8,273 nt of DNA from VGBO01 sp964453335 (GCA_964453335.1 CAYVOK010000079.1:1-8273), one strand, 5' to 3'. Counted from the stretch's first letter, positions 1 to 6,591 are shown. The notes: generated from the letters alone by a model not told the origin. A program made the numbers and translations.

Positions 1-1
1 A

Positions 2-199
2 CATACCCTCGATTACACGACGACAAACCTCATGCCATCTTTCCTTAGTTCCATCCTCTTTCATTCTAGAATAAGTACGGATAAAGGTAATCTCGCCTAA
101 AGAGTTCTCTGCTGCATCTTTAAATCCAAATGGGCTCTCTGCACCTTTGTACTTTTCTATAAAATCTTCTGGAAGCCTAAAACTAAAAAAATCTGACAT
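2..199 (-). CDS. nrdJ: Class II (adenosylcobalamin-dependent) ribonucleotide reductase, N-terminal part
   Basis: This is the first 66 codons of a gene that runs off the left edge. The translation begins MSDFFSFRLPEDFIEKYKG and continues with GEITFIRTYSRMKEDGTKE and a W-H-E-V-C-R-R-V-I-E-G-M stretch. The F-R-L/S-E-D-F start followed by G-E-I-T-F-x-R-T-Y-S-R-x-K-E-D-G is characteristic of B12-dependent ribonucleotide reductases, which reduce ribonucleotides to deoxyribonucleotides in the cytoplasm without oxygen and without a second radical subunit. The ATG at 199 is chosen because a GAAAGGA Shine-Dalgarno lies at 217-211, 11 nt upstream, and a good promoter lies at 264-237. Active-site cysteines and the B12 domain lie outside the window, so the class is assigned from the N-terminus only. 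Phages often carry this enzyme to supply dNTPs for replication. It has its own promoter, so it is probably not part of the oxygenase operon. Confidence 0.85.
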   Translation of the reverse strand, partial: MSDFFSFRLPEDFIEKYKGAESPFGFKDAAENSLGEITFIRTYSRMKEDGTKERWHEVCRRVIEGM

Positions 200-236
200 A
201 ATGTATATCGTCCTTTCAAAAACGGAATAAGTGTTA

Positions 237-264
237 ATTATAGCAGAGTTTTGCAAAAAGTAAA
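237..264 (-). promoter_or_regulatory. Extended -10 promoter for the ribonucleotide reductase gene
   Basis: Read on the minus strand, a perfect TATAAT lies at 242-237 and is preceded by TG and one base (TGCTATAAT), which is an extended -10. TTTACT at 264-259, 16 bp upstream, matches four of six bases of TTGACA. Transcription would start near 230, leaving a leader of about 30 nt that contains the GAAAGGA ribosome site. The -35 region falls inside the inverted repeat at 245-269, so a repressor or local structure could control it. Confidence 0.75.
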
Positions 265-269
265 ACTCT
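245..269. repeat. Perfect 8-bp inverted repeat overlapping the promoter
   Basis: AGAGTTTT at 245-252 and AAAACTCT at 262-269 are exact reverse complements separated by 9 nt. A second perfect palindrome, CAATGCATTG, follows at 270-279. The repeat covers the -35 element and the TG of the extended -10 of the reductase promoter, so it may be an operator. It could also be a weak hairpin ending the upstream operon, whose last stop codon is at 294, but no T-run follows it on the minus strand. The operator reading is inference. Confidence 0.5.
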
Positions 270-293
270 CAATGCATTGTTAAGAGATTAAGG

Positions 294-1037
294 CTAATTA
301 AAGTTCTTTTTTTCCCATGCAGTATGCCTGTATGCGTTTGGAAACAAAGGATCTCCTTTTTTCCATTGATCAAATAGATTTTTTCGATCATGATTTAGAT
401 CAACAACCATTTCCCAAGACTCTCTTTTAAATGGTATTACTTGTACTATTGGAGTACCTTGTTTTATTGTTCCCTCAAAATTTTTTTGTAAAAAGAATGA
501 GTTAAAGCCAGCAGTTAAAAAGTTATCAGTATCTACAACTGCTTCTATTGCCTTTATTGGAATATGTCCTTGATGCATCGGAGAGGTAAACAAAGTACTA
601 TAACCTGGAGGAGTTTTAATCATCCACATTGGATTAATTCTAAATACATCTTCTAGATATATGTTAAAATCAACAGGGTAGTGAGATATATGTTCTGAAG
701 AATGCCAATCAATAATTTTATGCTTAACCAAAGAAAACTGATCTGGTATAGTGCATTCTGTTTTACCATTTTTTGTATTAATGTATAAATCTACTGGCAT
801 TCTAAAAAAGTATCCCATTGACATTGAATCAAAAAATGGAATGCATTTTTTTACTGTTAATTTTGAATTTCTGTCTTCGTTGTCTTTGCTAAAAGACGAA
901 GGCTGTTCTTTATACCATGAAGGTATTATCTTTGAGCAAGCAACTGGTTGTGGAAACAGATATTCAAAGTTTTTTACTGGCATAGGAAAAAACTTAATTA
1001 AATTTGCAGAAATTTTATACCTCGCATCCAACGACAA
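294..1037 (-). CDS. Phage cupin-like protein K (family of B and D, DUF6065-like)
   Basis: This 247-residue protein is clearly homologous to the product of 6590-7357. Shared blocks are P-x-W-Y-K (residues 39-43), KKCIPFFDSMSMGYFFRMP (63-81), TPPGYSTLFTSPM (142-154), VVDTD (167-171) and FEGTIKQGTPIVQVIPFKRE (187-206), ending near ESW. The Gly-Thr-Pro-x-x-Q-x-x-P-F end and alternating hydrophobic strands look like a double-stranded beta-helix. No HxD...H iron triad is evident. The function is unknown; from memory it matches a phage family catalogued as DUF6065. It is the last gene of operon 2, 9 nt after the oxygenase of 1047-1664. The start is uncertain. The listed TTG at 1037 has no ribosome site. 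An ATT at 1013 has GAGG 6 nt upstream and gives an N-terminus the same length as in protein B. An ATG at 983 would remove conserved residues. Confidence 0.8.
   Translation of the reverse strand: MSLDARYKISANLIKFFPMPVKNFEYLFPQPVACSKIIPSWYKEQPSSFSKDNEDRNSKLTVKKCIPFFDSMSMGYFFRMPVDLYINTKNGKTECTIPDQFSLVKHKIIDWHSSEHISHYPVDFNIYLEDVFRINPMWMIKTPPGYSTLFTSPMHQGHIPIKAIEAVVDTDNFLTAGFNSFFLQKNFEGTIKQGTPIVQVIPFKRESWEMVVDLNHDRKNLFDQWKKGDPLFPNAYRHTAWEKKNFN
1020..1023 (-). promoter_or_regulatory. Ribosome site suggesting an AUU start for protein K
   Basis: GAGG (minus strand, 1023-1020) is the only purine-rich ribosome-like site near the start of this gene. It lies inside the longest reading frame, 6 nt before an in-frame ATT at 1013-1011. 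Translation from there would begin I/M-S-A-N-L-I-K-F-F-P-M-P, which lines up without gaps with the start of paralog B (M-S-L-I-A-K-F-V-S-Y-R-P). AUU starts are rare and usually self-limiting, so this is a hypothesis. Confidence 0.35.
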
Positions 1038-1046
1038 TGTTTTATA

Positions 1047-1664
1047 TCAATGAATCCAATGTTGTGGAACCATTATTTTTTCGCCACTCTTAACAAGATG
1101 TGCAGTATGATGATAAGGTGGAGATGGTGGAAAGACGATGATGCTTCCTGCTTTTGGCTTTACTGCAAAAGTATAATTTTTGTTTTTTTCTGCTTCTGCA
1201 AAATCAGCCTCTGGACTTGCCTGACTTAGCACACCATCTGGAGAAGCAATGGTAAACGATATCTCTCCGCCCTCGTAGTCATCATTAAGATACATTACAA
1301 AAGAAACCTTAAGTCTTTCATCTCCTTCTTGTTGATCAAAATGAGCGCCCATAAATGTTCCAGGCATATACTTTTTAATAGGGTATTGTGGAAACAACTT
1401 TGGCTCTTCTTCAATGCCTTGAGCCTTAGCATAGTCTCTTGCAACATCATCAAATGCCTTTTGCAGTGTTTTATAGATGTAGTCATTTTCTACCGATTCA
1501 ACAATCTGCTTATCTGTTCCATAAACATAGTGCTGACCGCTGCAGGCCATCCACTCACCCCAAGGGTCCTTGTTATCATTCTCAATTGCGTCAACAAGTT
1601 TTTTTGGGTCTTCAATTACGTTAGTGTAATAGTAAACCTTTTCTTCAAGTATTTCTCTGTCCAT
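1047..1664 (-). CDS. 2OG/Fe(II) oxygenase J, Lys-type, prolyl 4-hydroxylase-like
   Basis: This 205-residue enzyme has the prolyl 4-hydroxylase fold. Iron ligands are H108 and D110 (in GAHFD) and H186 (in YHHTAH). K196 sits 10 residues after H186 and should hold the 2-oxoglutarate carboxylate. YLNDDYEGGEISF (125-137) and KPKAGSIIVFP (169-179) are the usual core strands. The family couples oxidative decarboxylation of 2-oxoglutarate to hydroxylation of an amino acid side chain or another C-H bond; the substrate here is unknown. A 30-residue acidic, Ala-rich insert (about 138-166) follows the G-G-E strand and could be a substrate lid. The N-terminal GEW block at 36-38 resembles one in enzyme G. 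The ATG is supported by AGGAG at 1674-1670, 5 nt upstream, overlapping the previous stop. It is followed directly by protein K. Confidence 0.9.
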   Translation of the reverse strand: MDREILEEKVYYYTNVIEDPKKLVDAIENDNKDPWGEWMACSGQHYVYGTDKQIVESVENDYIYKTLQKAFDDVARDYAKAQGIEEEPKLFPQYPIKKYMPGTFMGAHFDQQEGDERLKVSFVMYLNDDYEGGEISFTIASPDGVLSQASPEADFAEAEKNKNYTFAVKPKAGSIIVFPPSPPYHHTAHLVKSGEKIMVPQHWIH

Positions 1665-1672
1665 TTTTTCTC

Positions 1673-2335
1673 CTAGTATTTATTATTTTCATAAAAGCCT
1701 ATAACTTTTATAAATCCTACAGTAACATATCTAATAGGTCCTTCTCCTACATGTCTAACTCCATGCTCAAACTCTTCATTACCTGGAAAAATCAAAAGCG
1801 TTCCTGGTTTTGGCCTCATATCTGAATTTTCTTTATTTTTAAAAAACAGGGTTCCATCTTTATAGTCATCATTTATATAAAGAATAGCAGCATACCTTAT
1901 GGAAGGATCTGTATGCTGATCTGTATGGGATTTTAATTGAACCCCAGACTGCATTCGCTGCATTGTTCCAAATCCTGCAAGTTCTAGATTATTATCTGCC
2001 AGACTTAGTAGATCAGAAACTCTCTTATGTGCTGTCCTGCTAACCTTTTCAGTTCCAATGTCTAGATTTTTATCGTCCCATCCTTGTGTAATTTCATATT
2101 TACCTTCAGCAACCAAATTCTCTACATCACTTCTTCCAAATTTTTCTAAACAAAACCTAGAAAGACTTTCTCTATATGCTTTTGACCACTCTTCTTCAGG
2201 AGTTCTATTGATAATATCCCATACCGAATCCAACTCTTCTTTTGACAAAAAGTTTTCTACAGAAAGAACCTGCTCATGAAAAACTTCTGTCTTAAAGCCA
2301 GCGTCGTCAAATTGTTTTTTTAAAAAAACTTCCAT
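1673..2335 (-). CDS. 2OG/Fe(II) oxygenase I, Arg-type
   Basis: This 220-residue enzyme follows the family plan: a helical N-terminus (V-E-N-F-L-S-K-E-E-L at 26-35), then the beta-helix core. The first ligand pair lies in KSHTDQHTD (135-143). H137/D139 is the likely pair, but the motif is duplicated and H141/D143 is possible. YINDDY (153-158), KPGTLLIFPG (176-185), distal H191 in FEHGV and R202 in IRY complete the site. The signature is D-Y-K-D-G-T-L rather than D-Y-E-G-G-E-L, so both the second Gly and the Glu are changed. It is closest to prokaryotic prolyl-hydroxylase-like proteins of the 2OG-FeII_Oxy family; the substrate is unknown. Its ATG directly follows the TAA of enzyme H with no gap, and GAGGAG lies at 2347-2342, 6 nt upstream. 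Confidence 0.88.
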   Translation of the reverse strand: MEVFLKKQFDDAGFKTEVFHEQVLSVENFLSKEELDSVWDIINRTPEEEWSKAYRESLSRFCLEKFGRSDVENLVAEGKYEITQGWDDKNLDIGTEKVSRTAHKRVSDLLSLADNNLELAGFGTMQRMQSGVQLKSHTDQHTDPSIRYAAILYINDDYKDGTLFFKNKENSDMRPKPGTLLIFPGNEEFEHGVRHVGEGPIRYVTVGFIKVIGFYENNKY

Positions 2336-3082
2336 TTATAACTCCTCAGCCCTATACTTATTTCCATTAGCATCAAGTTTCCAACCCTGCTTTAGTAGTT
2401 CTTGCCACTCTGCTCTTTCAACCTCTTGCTGTGCTCTGGTTTGCTTCATTTCTTCAGCCCATGCGTCTCTGACCTCTTGCGGATATGCATCTTCTTCACG
2501 ATCATCCCAGAACGAACCTATGGTGTATCTAACTCCCTTGGTTATAACTGTTACCTCGTGCATATTATTAAACCCGCCGTCAAAAGCAGCAAGCATTCCT
2601 ACTTTTGGCTTAATGCTAATATCTTGATCAGGGAACTGTAAAAATCCTCCCTCAAAATTATCATTCAAGTATAAAAATGCTGCATATCTACTTCTAGTAA
2701 AAGCCCCAGACTTTCCATGCTCATCTGTGTTGTCTGAATGTTTTCTAGCATATGCTCCTGGCTCCCACTTTTGTGTATGATATCCAATTTGACAAATTAC
2801 CTTTGGATCTAAATCATGTACGCTTGCAACAGCCTCTATTATTCCCTGCTTCATTTGTGAAAAAATATCAGAAGGCAAACCTTCAGAAATTACATGCTCA
2901 TCATCATCTTGAGGAAGGACAGACGAATAAGATTCGTAGAATGATATTGGCATCCATGTAATTGTTCCAACTTCAGCATGCTTGTCTAAAACCTTTACAA
3001 GTTTTTCTGCAACTTCTGGAGATATGAAGTCTTCATAAATAACTATATCTTTTGTTATCCTTGATTTGTTTTCTAGGTTCAT
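2336..3082 (-). CDS. 2OG/Fe(II) oxygenase H, Arg-type, with charged helical tail
   Basis: This 248-residue enzyme carries H115 and D117 (in ARKHSD), distal H175 (in NMHEV) and the 2OG anchor R185 (in GVRYTIGSF), which is 10 residues after the His. KWEPGAYARKHSD precedes the site, as in bacterial prolyl-4-hydroxylase-like proteins, and YLNDNFEGGFLQF (138-150) is the conserved strand pair. The first 40 residues match the usual N-terminal cap (I-V-I-Y-E-D-F-I-S-P-E-V). About 50 residues after the core (195-248) are highly charged and Glu/Gln/Trp-rich and are predicted to be helical; this tail is absent from the other enzymes here and could bind a partner or substrate. Its start overlaps the stop of enzyme G by 4 nt (ATGA), indicating translational coupling, with AAGGAG at 3098-3093. 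Confidence 0.9.
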   Translation of the reverse strand: MNLENKSRITKDIVIYEDFISPEVAEKLVKVLDKHAEVGTITWMPISFYESYSSVLPQDDDEHVISEGLPSDIFSQMKQGIIEAVASVHDLDPKVICQIGYHTQKWEPGAYARKHSDNTDEHGKSGAFTRSRYAAFLYLNDNFEGGFLQFPDQDISIKPKVGMLAAFDGGFNNMHEVTVITKGVRYTIGSFWDDREEDAYPQEVRDAWAEEMKQTRAQQEVERAEWQELLKQGWKLDANGNKYRAEEL

Positions 3083-3942
3083 CTTACTCTAACTCCTTCT
3101 GGTATTTCAAACCTGTTTGGCAGTGTCTGCCAATATTCCTGATTTATGCTATCCTGCATATCATACCATTCTTTTTTCCCAAACTCGGCCTCTTTTTTAA
3201 ACCACTCTTCGCTTCCTAGACTATACTTTCTCCAATACATTCTTGCAAAATATTTTTCATTTCCAGACGAAGGAAATACCCCATGTAAGTAAACACTGTC
3301 ATTTTTTTTCAATACCTCTGGATGACCCGAAGGAAATACCAGCCAGTCTCCAGCCTCTGGCTTATACTTTATCAACTCTCCTCCTACATAAAAATCAATC
3401 TCTCCCCCGTCATAATCATCATTAAAGTAAGCATTTGCAGTAATTGCAAACTTATATCCTGGACTTGGAATTGGCTCTCTAATGAAATCAGAATGATATG
3501 TCATTGACATTTTGTCTAATATATCTTTGTGATAACTACATATTGATGGGCCATACATTTTCCATAAAGGAAATCTTTCTCCATCTCTATTCTCAACAAT
3601 TTCTTTACTATCAAAATTAAAATCTTTACCATATTTAAGAATGTAGTCCTGAGTTACCTTATCAAATCCGCTTGCTAACTCTAAAAGAAAATATTTTTGG
3701 TCCTCTTGATTTTTAGTTTCAGTTTTTATTTCTTTTAAATTTTCATAACTCCACTCTTTGCCGAAAGTGTTTCCTGCTGGATAGTTTATATATTTACCAA
3801 ATTGTGCCCACTGTGACCATTCTCCAAATATTCTGTCCGTATTATCATTTGAAGACTCTTTTAAAATTTGATACATTTTTTCTACATTTTCAAAAATGTT
3901 TTTATAAACTAAAATGTTTGGATATATTTCTATAAAATTCAT
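3079..3942 (-). CDS. 2OG/Fe(II) oxygenase G, longest of the set, Arg-type
   Basis: This 287-residue enzyme has H150 and D152 (in MTYHSD), AYFNDDYDGGEIDF (171-184), KPEAGDWLVFPSG (194-206), distal H220 (in YLHGV) and R234 (in YFARMYWRKY). The His-to-Arg spacing is 14 instead of 10 because of an S-S-G-N-E-K insertion. The N-terminus (I-E-I-Y-P-N-I-L-V-Y-K-N-I-F, then F-G-E-W at 39-42) resembles enzyme J. An aromatic, Lys/Glu-rich C-terminal extension (about 241-287) is predicted to be helical. An amphipathic stretch around 66-104 may form an additional cap. The substrate is unknown. The start overlaps the stop of enzyme F by 1 nt (TAATG), with AGGA at 3953-3950, 7 nt upstream. Confidence 0.9.
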   Translation of the reverse strand: MNFIEIYPNILVYKNIFENVEKMYQILKESSNDNTDRIFGEWSQWAQFGKYINYPAGNTFGKEWSYENLKEIKTETKNQEDQKYFLLELASGFDKVTQDYILKYGKDFNFDSKEIVENRDGERFPLWKMYGPSICSYHKDILDKMSMTYHSDFIREPIPSPGYKFAITANAYFNDDYDGGEIDFYVGGELIKYKPEAGDWLVFPSGHPEVLKKNDSVYLHGVFPSSGNEKYFARMYWRKYSLGSEEWFKKEAEFGKKEWYDMQDSINQEYWQTLPNRFEIPEGVRVR

Positions 3943-4700
3943 TAGTTATTCCTAATTCCATTGTCTGGATCCCAGGCCCTTATTGACTCGTCATTAGGAA
4001 AAATTCTATGATACTCCTTAGCAAAGTCTGGTTTTATTTCTCCAGTATGCTCAAGAATCTCCCAAAAAAATGGACAGGTATATCTAATGCCATTTTTAAT
4101 TTTTGTTACCCCATGCACATAGTTCATGTCCCCTGGGAAAAAATATGCAGATCCACGCTTTGGCTTAAACTGTATTCCTTGATTTGGAAAATACAATTCT
4201 CCACCTTCATAGTCATCGTTAATGTAAAATAAACTTGCTATGTCATAGTTTGGGAAATCGTTTGGCTTTCCAGCATCTGGTCCAGAGTGTAACTCTTTAT
4301 CTGCATGCGGTAGTTGATACTGTCCTGGATTCCACTTTACAATTGTTTGTCCAGTTGGCCTAACTTTTACATTAAAGAATTCTTCAATAACTGGCTGTAG
4401 TTTGTTAAACAATCCTATAATTACTGGAACAATGTTTGGATCATTTTGATTTAATGATGGAGCACTTGCTACTCGATCTTTCCAATAATCTGCATCATAA
4501 ATAATTACTCCGTTTTCATTCTTATGGCTTTGTGTTATATCCCAAATTGTTATGCTTCTTGCTGCTTTATCTAAGAAATCGACCTCTTCCTGCGTCATAA
4601 AATTTTCTAGTTCAATGATGTTTTCTGGACCACTTCCAAAAAACCCAGAGGGTGTGCTGGAGGGCTTTCTTACTACTGTAACTGCATCTTGTGGATTCAT
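3942..4700 (-). CDS. 2OG/Fe(II) oxygenase F, Arg-type, first gene of operon 2
   Basis: This 252-residue protein has the complete site: H132 and D134 (in QLPHADKE), H196 (in YVHGVTK) and R206 (in NGIRYTCPFFW), spaced by 10. YINDDYEGGELYFPNQG (159-175) and KPKRGSAYFFPGD (179-191) are the conserved strands. The N-terminus has a Ser/Pro/Gly-rich 25-residue lead before the cap helix (I-I-E-L-E-N-F-M-T-Q-E-E-V). Of the Arg-type enzymes it most resembles generic prolyl 4-hydroxylase-like phage proteins. It has no Shine-Dalgarno. Instead an extended -10 lies at 4715-4707 with the predicted transcription start on the A of its ATG, so it is probably read from a leaderless mRNA. The 28-nt gap to gene E is one of the few gaps in the cluster. 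Confidence 0.9.
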   Translation of the reverse strand: MNPQDAVTVVRKPSSTPSGFFGSGPENIIELENFMTQEEVDFLDKAARSITIWDITQSHKNENGVIIYDADYWKDRVASAPSLNQNDPNIVPVIIGLFNKLQPVIEEFFNVKVRPTGQTIVKWNPGQYQLPHADKELHSGPDAGKPNDFPNYDIASLFYINDDYEGGELYFPNQGIQFKPKRGSAYFFPGDMNYVHGVTKIKNGIRYTCPFFWEILEHTGEIKPDFAKEYHRIFPNDESIRAWDPDNGIRNN

Positions 4701-4706
4701 GTTTGA

Positions 4707-4734
4707 ATTATATCATAGGACTTTTATCCTACAA
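4707..4734 (-). promoter_or_regulatory. Internal extended -10 promoter giving a leaderless transcript for gene F
   Basis: TATAAT at 4712-4707 is preceded by TGA, forming an extended -10. TTGTAG at 4734-4729, 16 bp upstream, supplies a partial -35. The six bases 4706-4701 separate the box from the ATG, so +1 would be 4700, the A of the start codon. A 5-bp inverted repeat, TAGGA/TCCTA (4716-4720 and 4727-4731), lies between the two boxes and may be an operator. This promoter would separate genes A-E from genes F-K. Confidence 0.7.
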
Positions 4735-5184
4735 TTCTCCCTCTACTTCTAATTTTTTCAAAAACCTTTCAACATTAAATCTCCAGTTATCTTTTCCAAA
4801 TGATGTAGCAATTTTTAAGCAAAGATCTTCGTAGTCTTTTTTATCTAACTTATCTTTTATTTGATAAATGGCATCTGTGGTATCAATATAGTTTTGTCTT
4901 ACAAAAGATGGATCTCCAGCATGATTTCTTTTTAATACTTTTGTAGTTACTTTTCCGCAGGGCTCGTACAAGGAAACAGTTAAATAATCTTTTGCAAAAC
5001 CTGCATCCTGATACATTCTATAACCATCTACAGCATCTTCTATATTTTGAAAAGATATAATAGATCTTACGGGGTCTTCTCCATCTCTTGCTACTGTAAT
5101 CATATAGTGGCCAACTTTTCTGTCTTTGGCATCCTGCAAATATTTATTTATTATATCGGAGTGTGATGTATTTAATTCATTCAT
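4729..5184 (-). CDS. Small phage-type protein E of unknown function
   Basis: This 151-residue protein has no HxD motif, signal peptide or membrane segment. It appears to be a cytoplasmic alpha/beta protein: an N-terminal helix (about 8-22), a strand HYMITVARDG (26-35), S-I-I-S-F then a helix (about 46-62), a strand DYLTVSLYEPCGKVTTKVLK (66-85), and a charged helical C-terminus (about 100-148, N-Y-I-D-T-T-D-A-I then K-D-K-L-D-K-K-D-Y). The phrase L-Y-E-P-x-G-K-V recalls small conserved hypothetical proteins of aquatic phages, but I cannot name a family. It ends operon 1; its ATG directly follows the TAA of gene D with no gap, and AGGAG lies at 5199-5195. Its place among the oxygenases suggests a helper or substrate-binding role, which is inference only. 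Confidence 0.75.
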   Translation of the reverse strand: MNELNTSHSDIINKYLQDAKDRKVGHYMITVARDGEDPVRSIISFQNIEDAVDGYRMYQDAGFAKDYLTVSLYEPCGKVTTKVLKRNHAGDPSFVRQNYIDTTDAIYQIKDKLDKKDYEDLCLKIATSFGKDNWRFNVERFLKKLEVEGEL

Positions 5185-5898
5185 TTATTTAGTGCTCCTA
5201 TTATCTTTTACATTTAGCCTAAGAGTTTTTACTTCATGAGATCCGAGTGACTTTCCGTTTTCATCTACAGCATCTCGATACCAATCAGTCCAGCCACCAG
5301 TAGAATTGATTTTTTGTGCAGCCTCTCCATAAGAAATGTTGGCATTCATTCGTGACTTATCTTCATCCTTATATTCAAAAACCTCTATCGTGCTATTATT
5401 TAAATTTGTTAATGATATCGGAATAATTGTTGCCAATGGAGTGCCAGATTTTATAACTATGTTTTGATTAGCCTTCTTTGCTTTAATTGCTAAAGGTAGT
5501 GGATTATCGTAGAATGAAGTTGTAATTAGGTTTGACATAGTTTCAAAATCTTCATTAAAATAGTTAACTGGATTTATAGTAAAAATGCTAACATCAGAAT
5601 CTGTTCTAAATATAAGTCCAGTATTTAAACTAATTGAAGATTGCCCTCTGCCTGCATAAGATCCTTGTGGGCTAGAGATTATATTTATGTGTTTATCGGT
5701 TTGGTCATTTATTCCATCCCAAACAAACTCAATATCTTCTTCACAAAAAATATTCCAGCCTATTACATTTGCCTGAGTAACAGGAAAACATCTATATGCA
5801 TGCTTCTCTGATGTAACATCCATCCAATCTCTTTTTATTGACATTGGAGATATTGAAAATGGTGCCCCATGCATTTTTTCGACTGAAATATTAAACAT
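5185..5898 (-). CDS. Divergent cupin-like protein D (same family as B and K)
   Basis: This 237-residue protein shares the family's order of motifs at low identity. C-F-P-V-T-Q-A-N-V-I-G-W (37-48) corresponds to C-P-A-I-M-D-A-F-A-T-G-Y in B. G-L-I-F-R-T-D-S-D-V-S-I-F (94-106) corresponds to the P-E-G-Y-S-A-L-F block. I-V-I-K-S-G-T-P-L-A-T-I-I-P-I (147-161) corresponds to the G-T-I-P-x-G-T-P-x-x-Q-x-x-P-F end. It lacks the D-W-Y-K motif near the N-terminus; a G-W-T-D-W-Y-R-D-A stretch (202-210) near the C-terminus is specific to it. No metal-binding HxD is evident. A structural or binding role beside enzyme C is plausible but unproven. The start overlaps the stop of enzyme C by 1 nt (TAATG). 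Confidence 0.75.
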   Translation of the reverse strand: MFNISVEKMHGAPFSISPMSIKRDWMDVTSEKHAYRCFPVTQANVIGWNIFCEEDIEFVWDGINDQTDKHINIISSPQGSYAGRGQSSISLNTGLIFRTDSDVSIFTINPVNYFNEDFETMSNLITTSFYDNPLPLAIKAKKANQNIVIKSGTPLATIIPISLTNLNNSTIEVFEYKDEDKSRMNANISYGEAAQKINSTGGWTDWYRDAVDENGKSLGSHEVKTLRLNVKDNRSTK

Positions 5899-6581
5899 TA
5901 TTCGTTATCCCACTTTGGGTCATACATATCTGGTGTATGATACTTTTTACTATAATCAAGCATTGTTACAATAGAATACTTTGTTCCAGAATGAACTGGC
6001 ATTGCTTGATGTGGATACATAAAGTTAGAAGGAAATACATATAGATCTCCAGCCTTTGGTTTAATATTTAAACCTTGAAGTCTAAAATACAATTCTCCGC
6101 CATCGTAATCATCATTTACATATGCAACTAATGAAACCGTACAATTATACGAATATCCGTGATCGTGATGTTCTTTAAAGTGTTGCCCTGGGCCATACTT
6201 GATAAAGTTAAAAGCCTCCCAATACTTAAGAGGCATTATGTTATAGTCTTTACGATAATCCTCTACTGCTGCTGACTGAGCGTCATAAACATCTTGCCAA
6301 AGCGCTTGAAGTTTTAATGAATCTTCACTCTTGTCTGCCTCTATGTCTGTTTTCTTAAACTTAAAATCAACACAATCTCTGTAGTCTGGCATTAACTGTT
6401 GATACCCAACATATGCTGGCATCCAGTGATATCTTTTACCTTCTGCCGACAATTCTCCGTATCCAGCAACAGATCCTAGAATATTTTCAAGTCTATTAAT
6501 AACATCAATTTCTTTTTTTATAACATTTCTATAGCATGTAATACCATTGCCAAGCACTTCTTTTTCTGTCCAAGTTTGCAT
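5898..6581 (-). CDS. 2OG/Fe(II) oxygenase C, Lys-type, paralog of A
   Basis: This 227-residue enzyme has H138 and D140 (in KEHHDHG), H191 (in YPHQAMPV) and the anchor K201 (in SGTKYSIV), spaced by 10 as in collagen prolyl 4-hydroxylase. AYVNDDYDGGELYF (153-166) and KPKAGDLYVFPSN (174-186) complete the core. It is a close paralog of enzyme A. They share R-D-C-V-D-F-K (68-74 here), EAFNF (122-126), D-H-G-x-x-Y-N-C-T-V-S (140-150) and P-S-N-x-x-Y. The frame stays open to a TTG at 6614, but the ATG at 6581 is chosen. AGGAG at 6591-6587 lies 5 nt upstream of it, and this start gives an 8-nt gap instead of a 25-nt overlap. An ATG at 6584 is only 2 nt from that site. The product is soluble; the substrate is unknown. 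Confidence 0.9.
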   Translation of the reverse strand: MQTWTEKEVLGNGITCYRNVIKKEIDVINRLENILGSVAGYGELSAEGKRYHWMPAYVGYQQLMPDYRDCVDFKFKKTDIEADKSEDSLKLQALWQDVYDAQSAAVEDYRKDYNIMPLKYWEAFNFIKYGPGQHFKEHHDHGYSYNCTVSLVAYVNDDYDGGELYFRLQGLNIKPKAGDLYVFPSNFMYPHQAMPVHSGTKYSIVTMLDYSKKYHTPDMYDPKWDNE

Positions 6582-6586
6582 CATTT

Positions 6587-6591
6587 CTCCT
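6587..6591 (-). promoter_or_regulatory. Shine-Dalgarno that sets the start of oxygenase C
   Basis: AGGAG overlaps the TAG stop of protein B (TAGGAG) and lies 5 nt before the ATG at 6581. The same TAGGAG-plus-5-nt layout starts enzyme J (1674-1670), so stop and ribosome site are fused at both junctions. It argues against the upstream TTG at 6614. Confidence 0.75.

Noticed and set aside
1041..1046. TATAAA -10-like box before protein K
   Set aside because: Although preceded by TGA, it has no -35, is too close to the TTG for a normal or leaderless start, and the AT-rich sequence yields such boxes by chance.
751..1053. Plus-strand 100-codon open frame
   Set aside because: It lies opposite protein K, whose motifs are conserved with B, and has no ribosome site or recognisable motif.
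1295..1486. Minus-strand 63-codon frame within oxygenase J
   Set aside because: An out-of-frame shadow of J with no ribosome site or family signature.
1329..1676. Plus-strand 115-codon open frame opposite oxygenase J
   Set aside because: Hydrophobic Phe/Ile/Cys-rich translation typical of the antisense of an AT-rich gene; J is certain from its active site.
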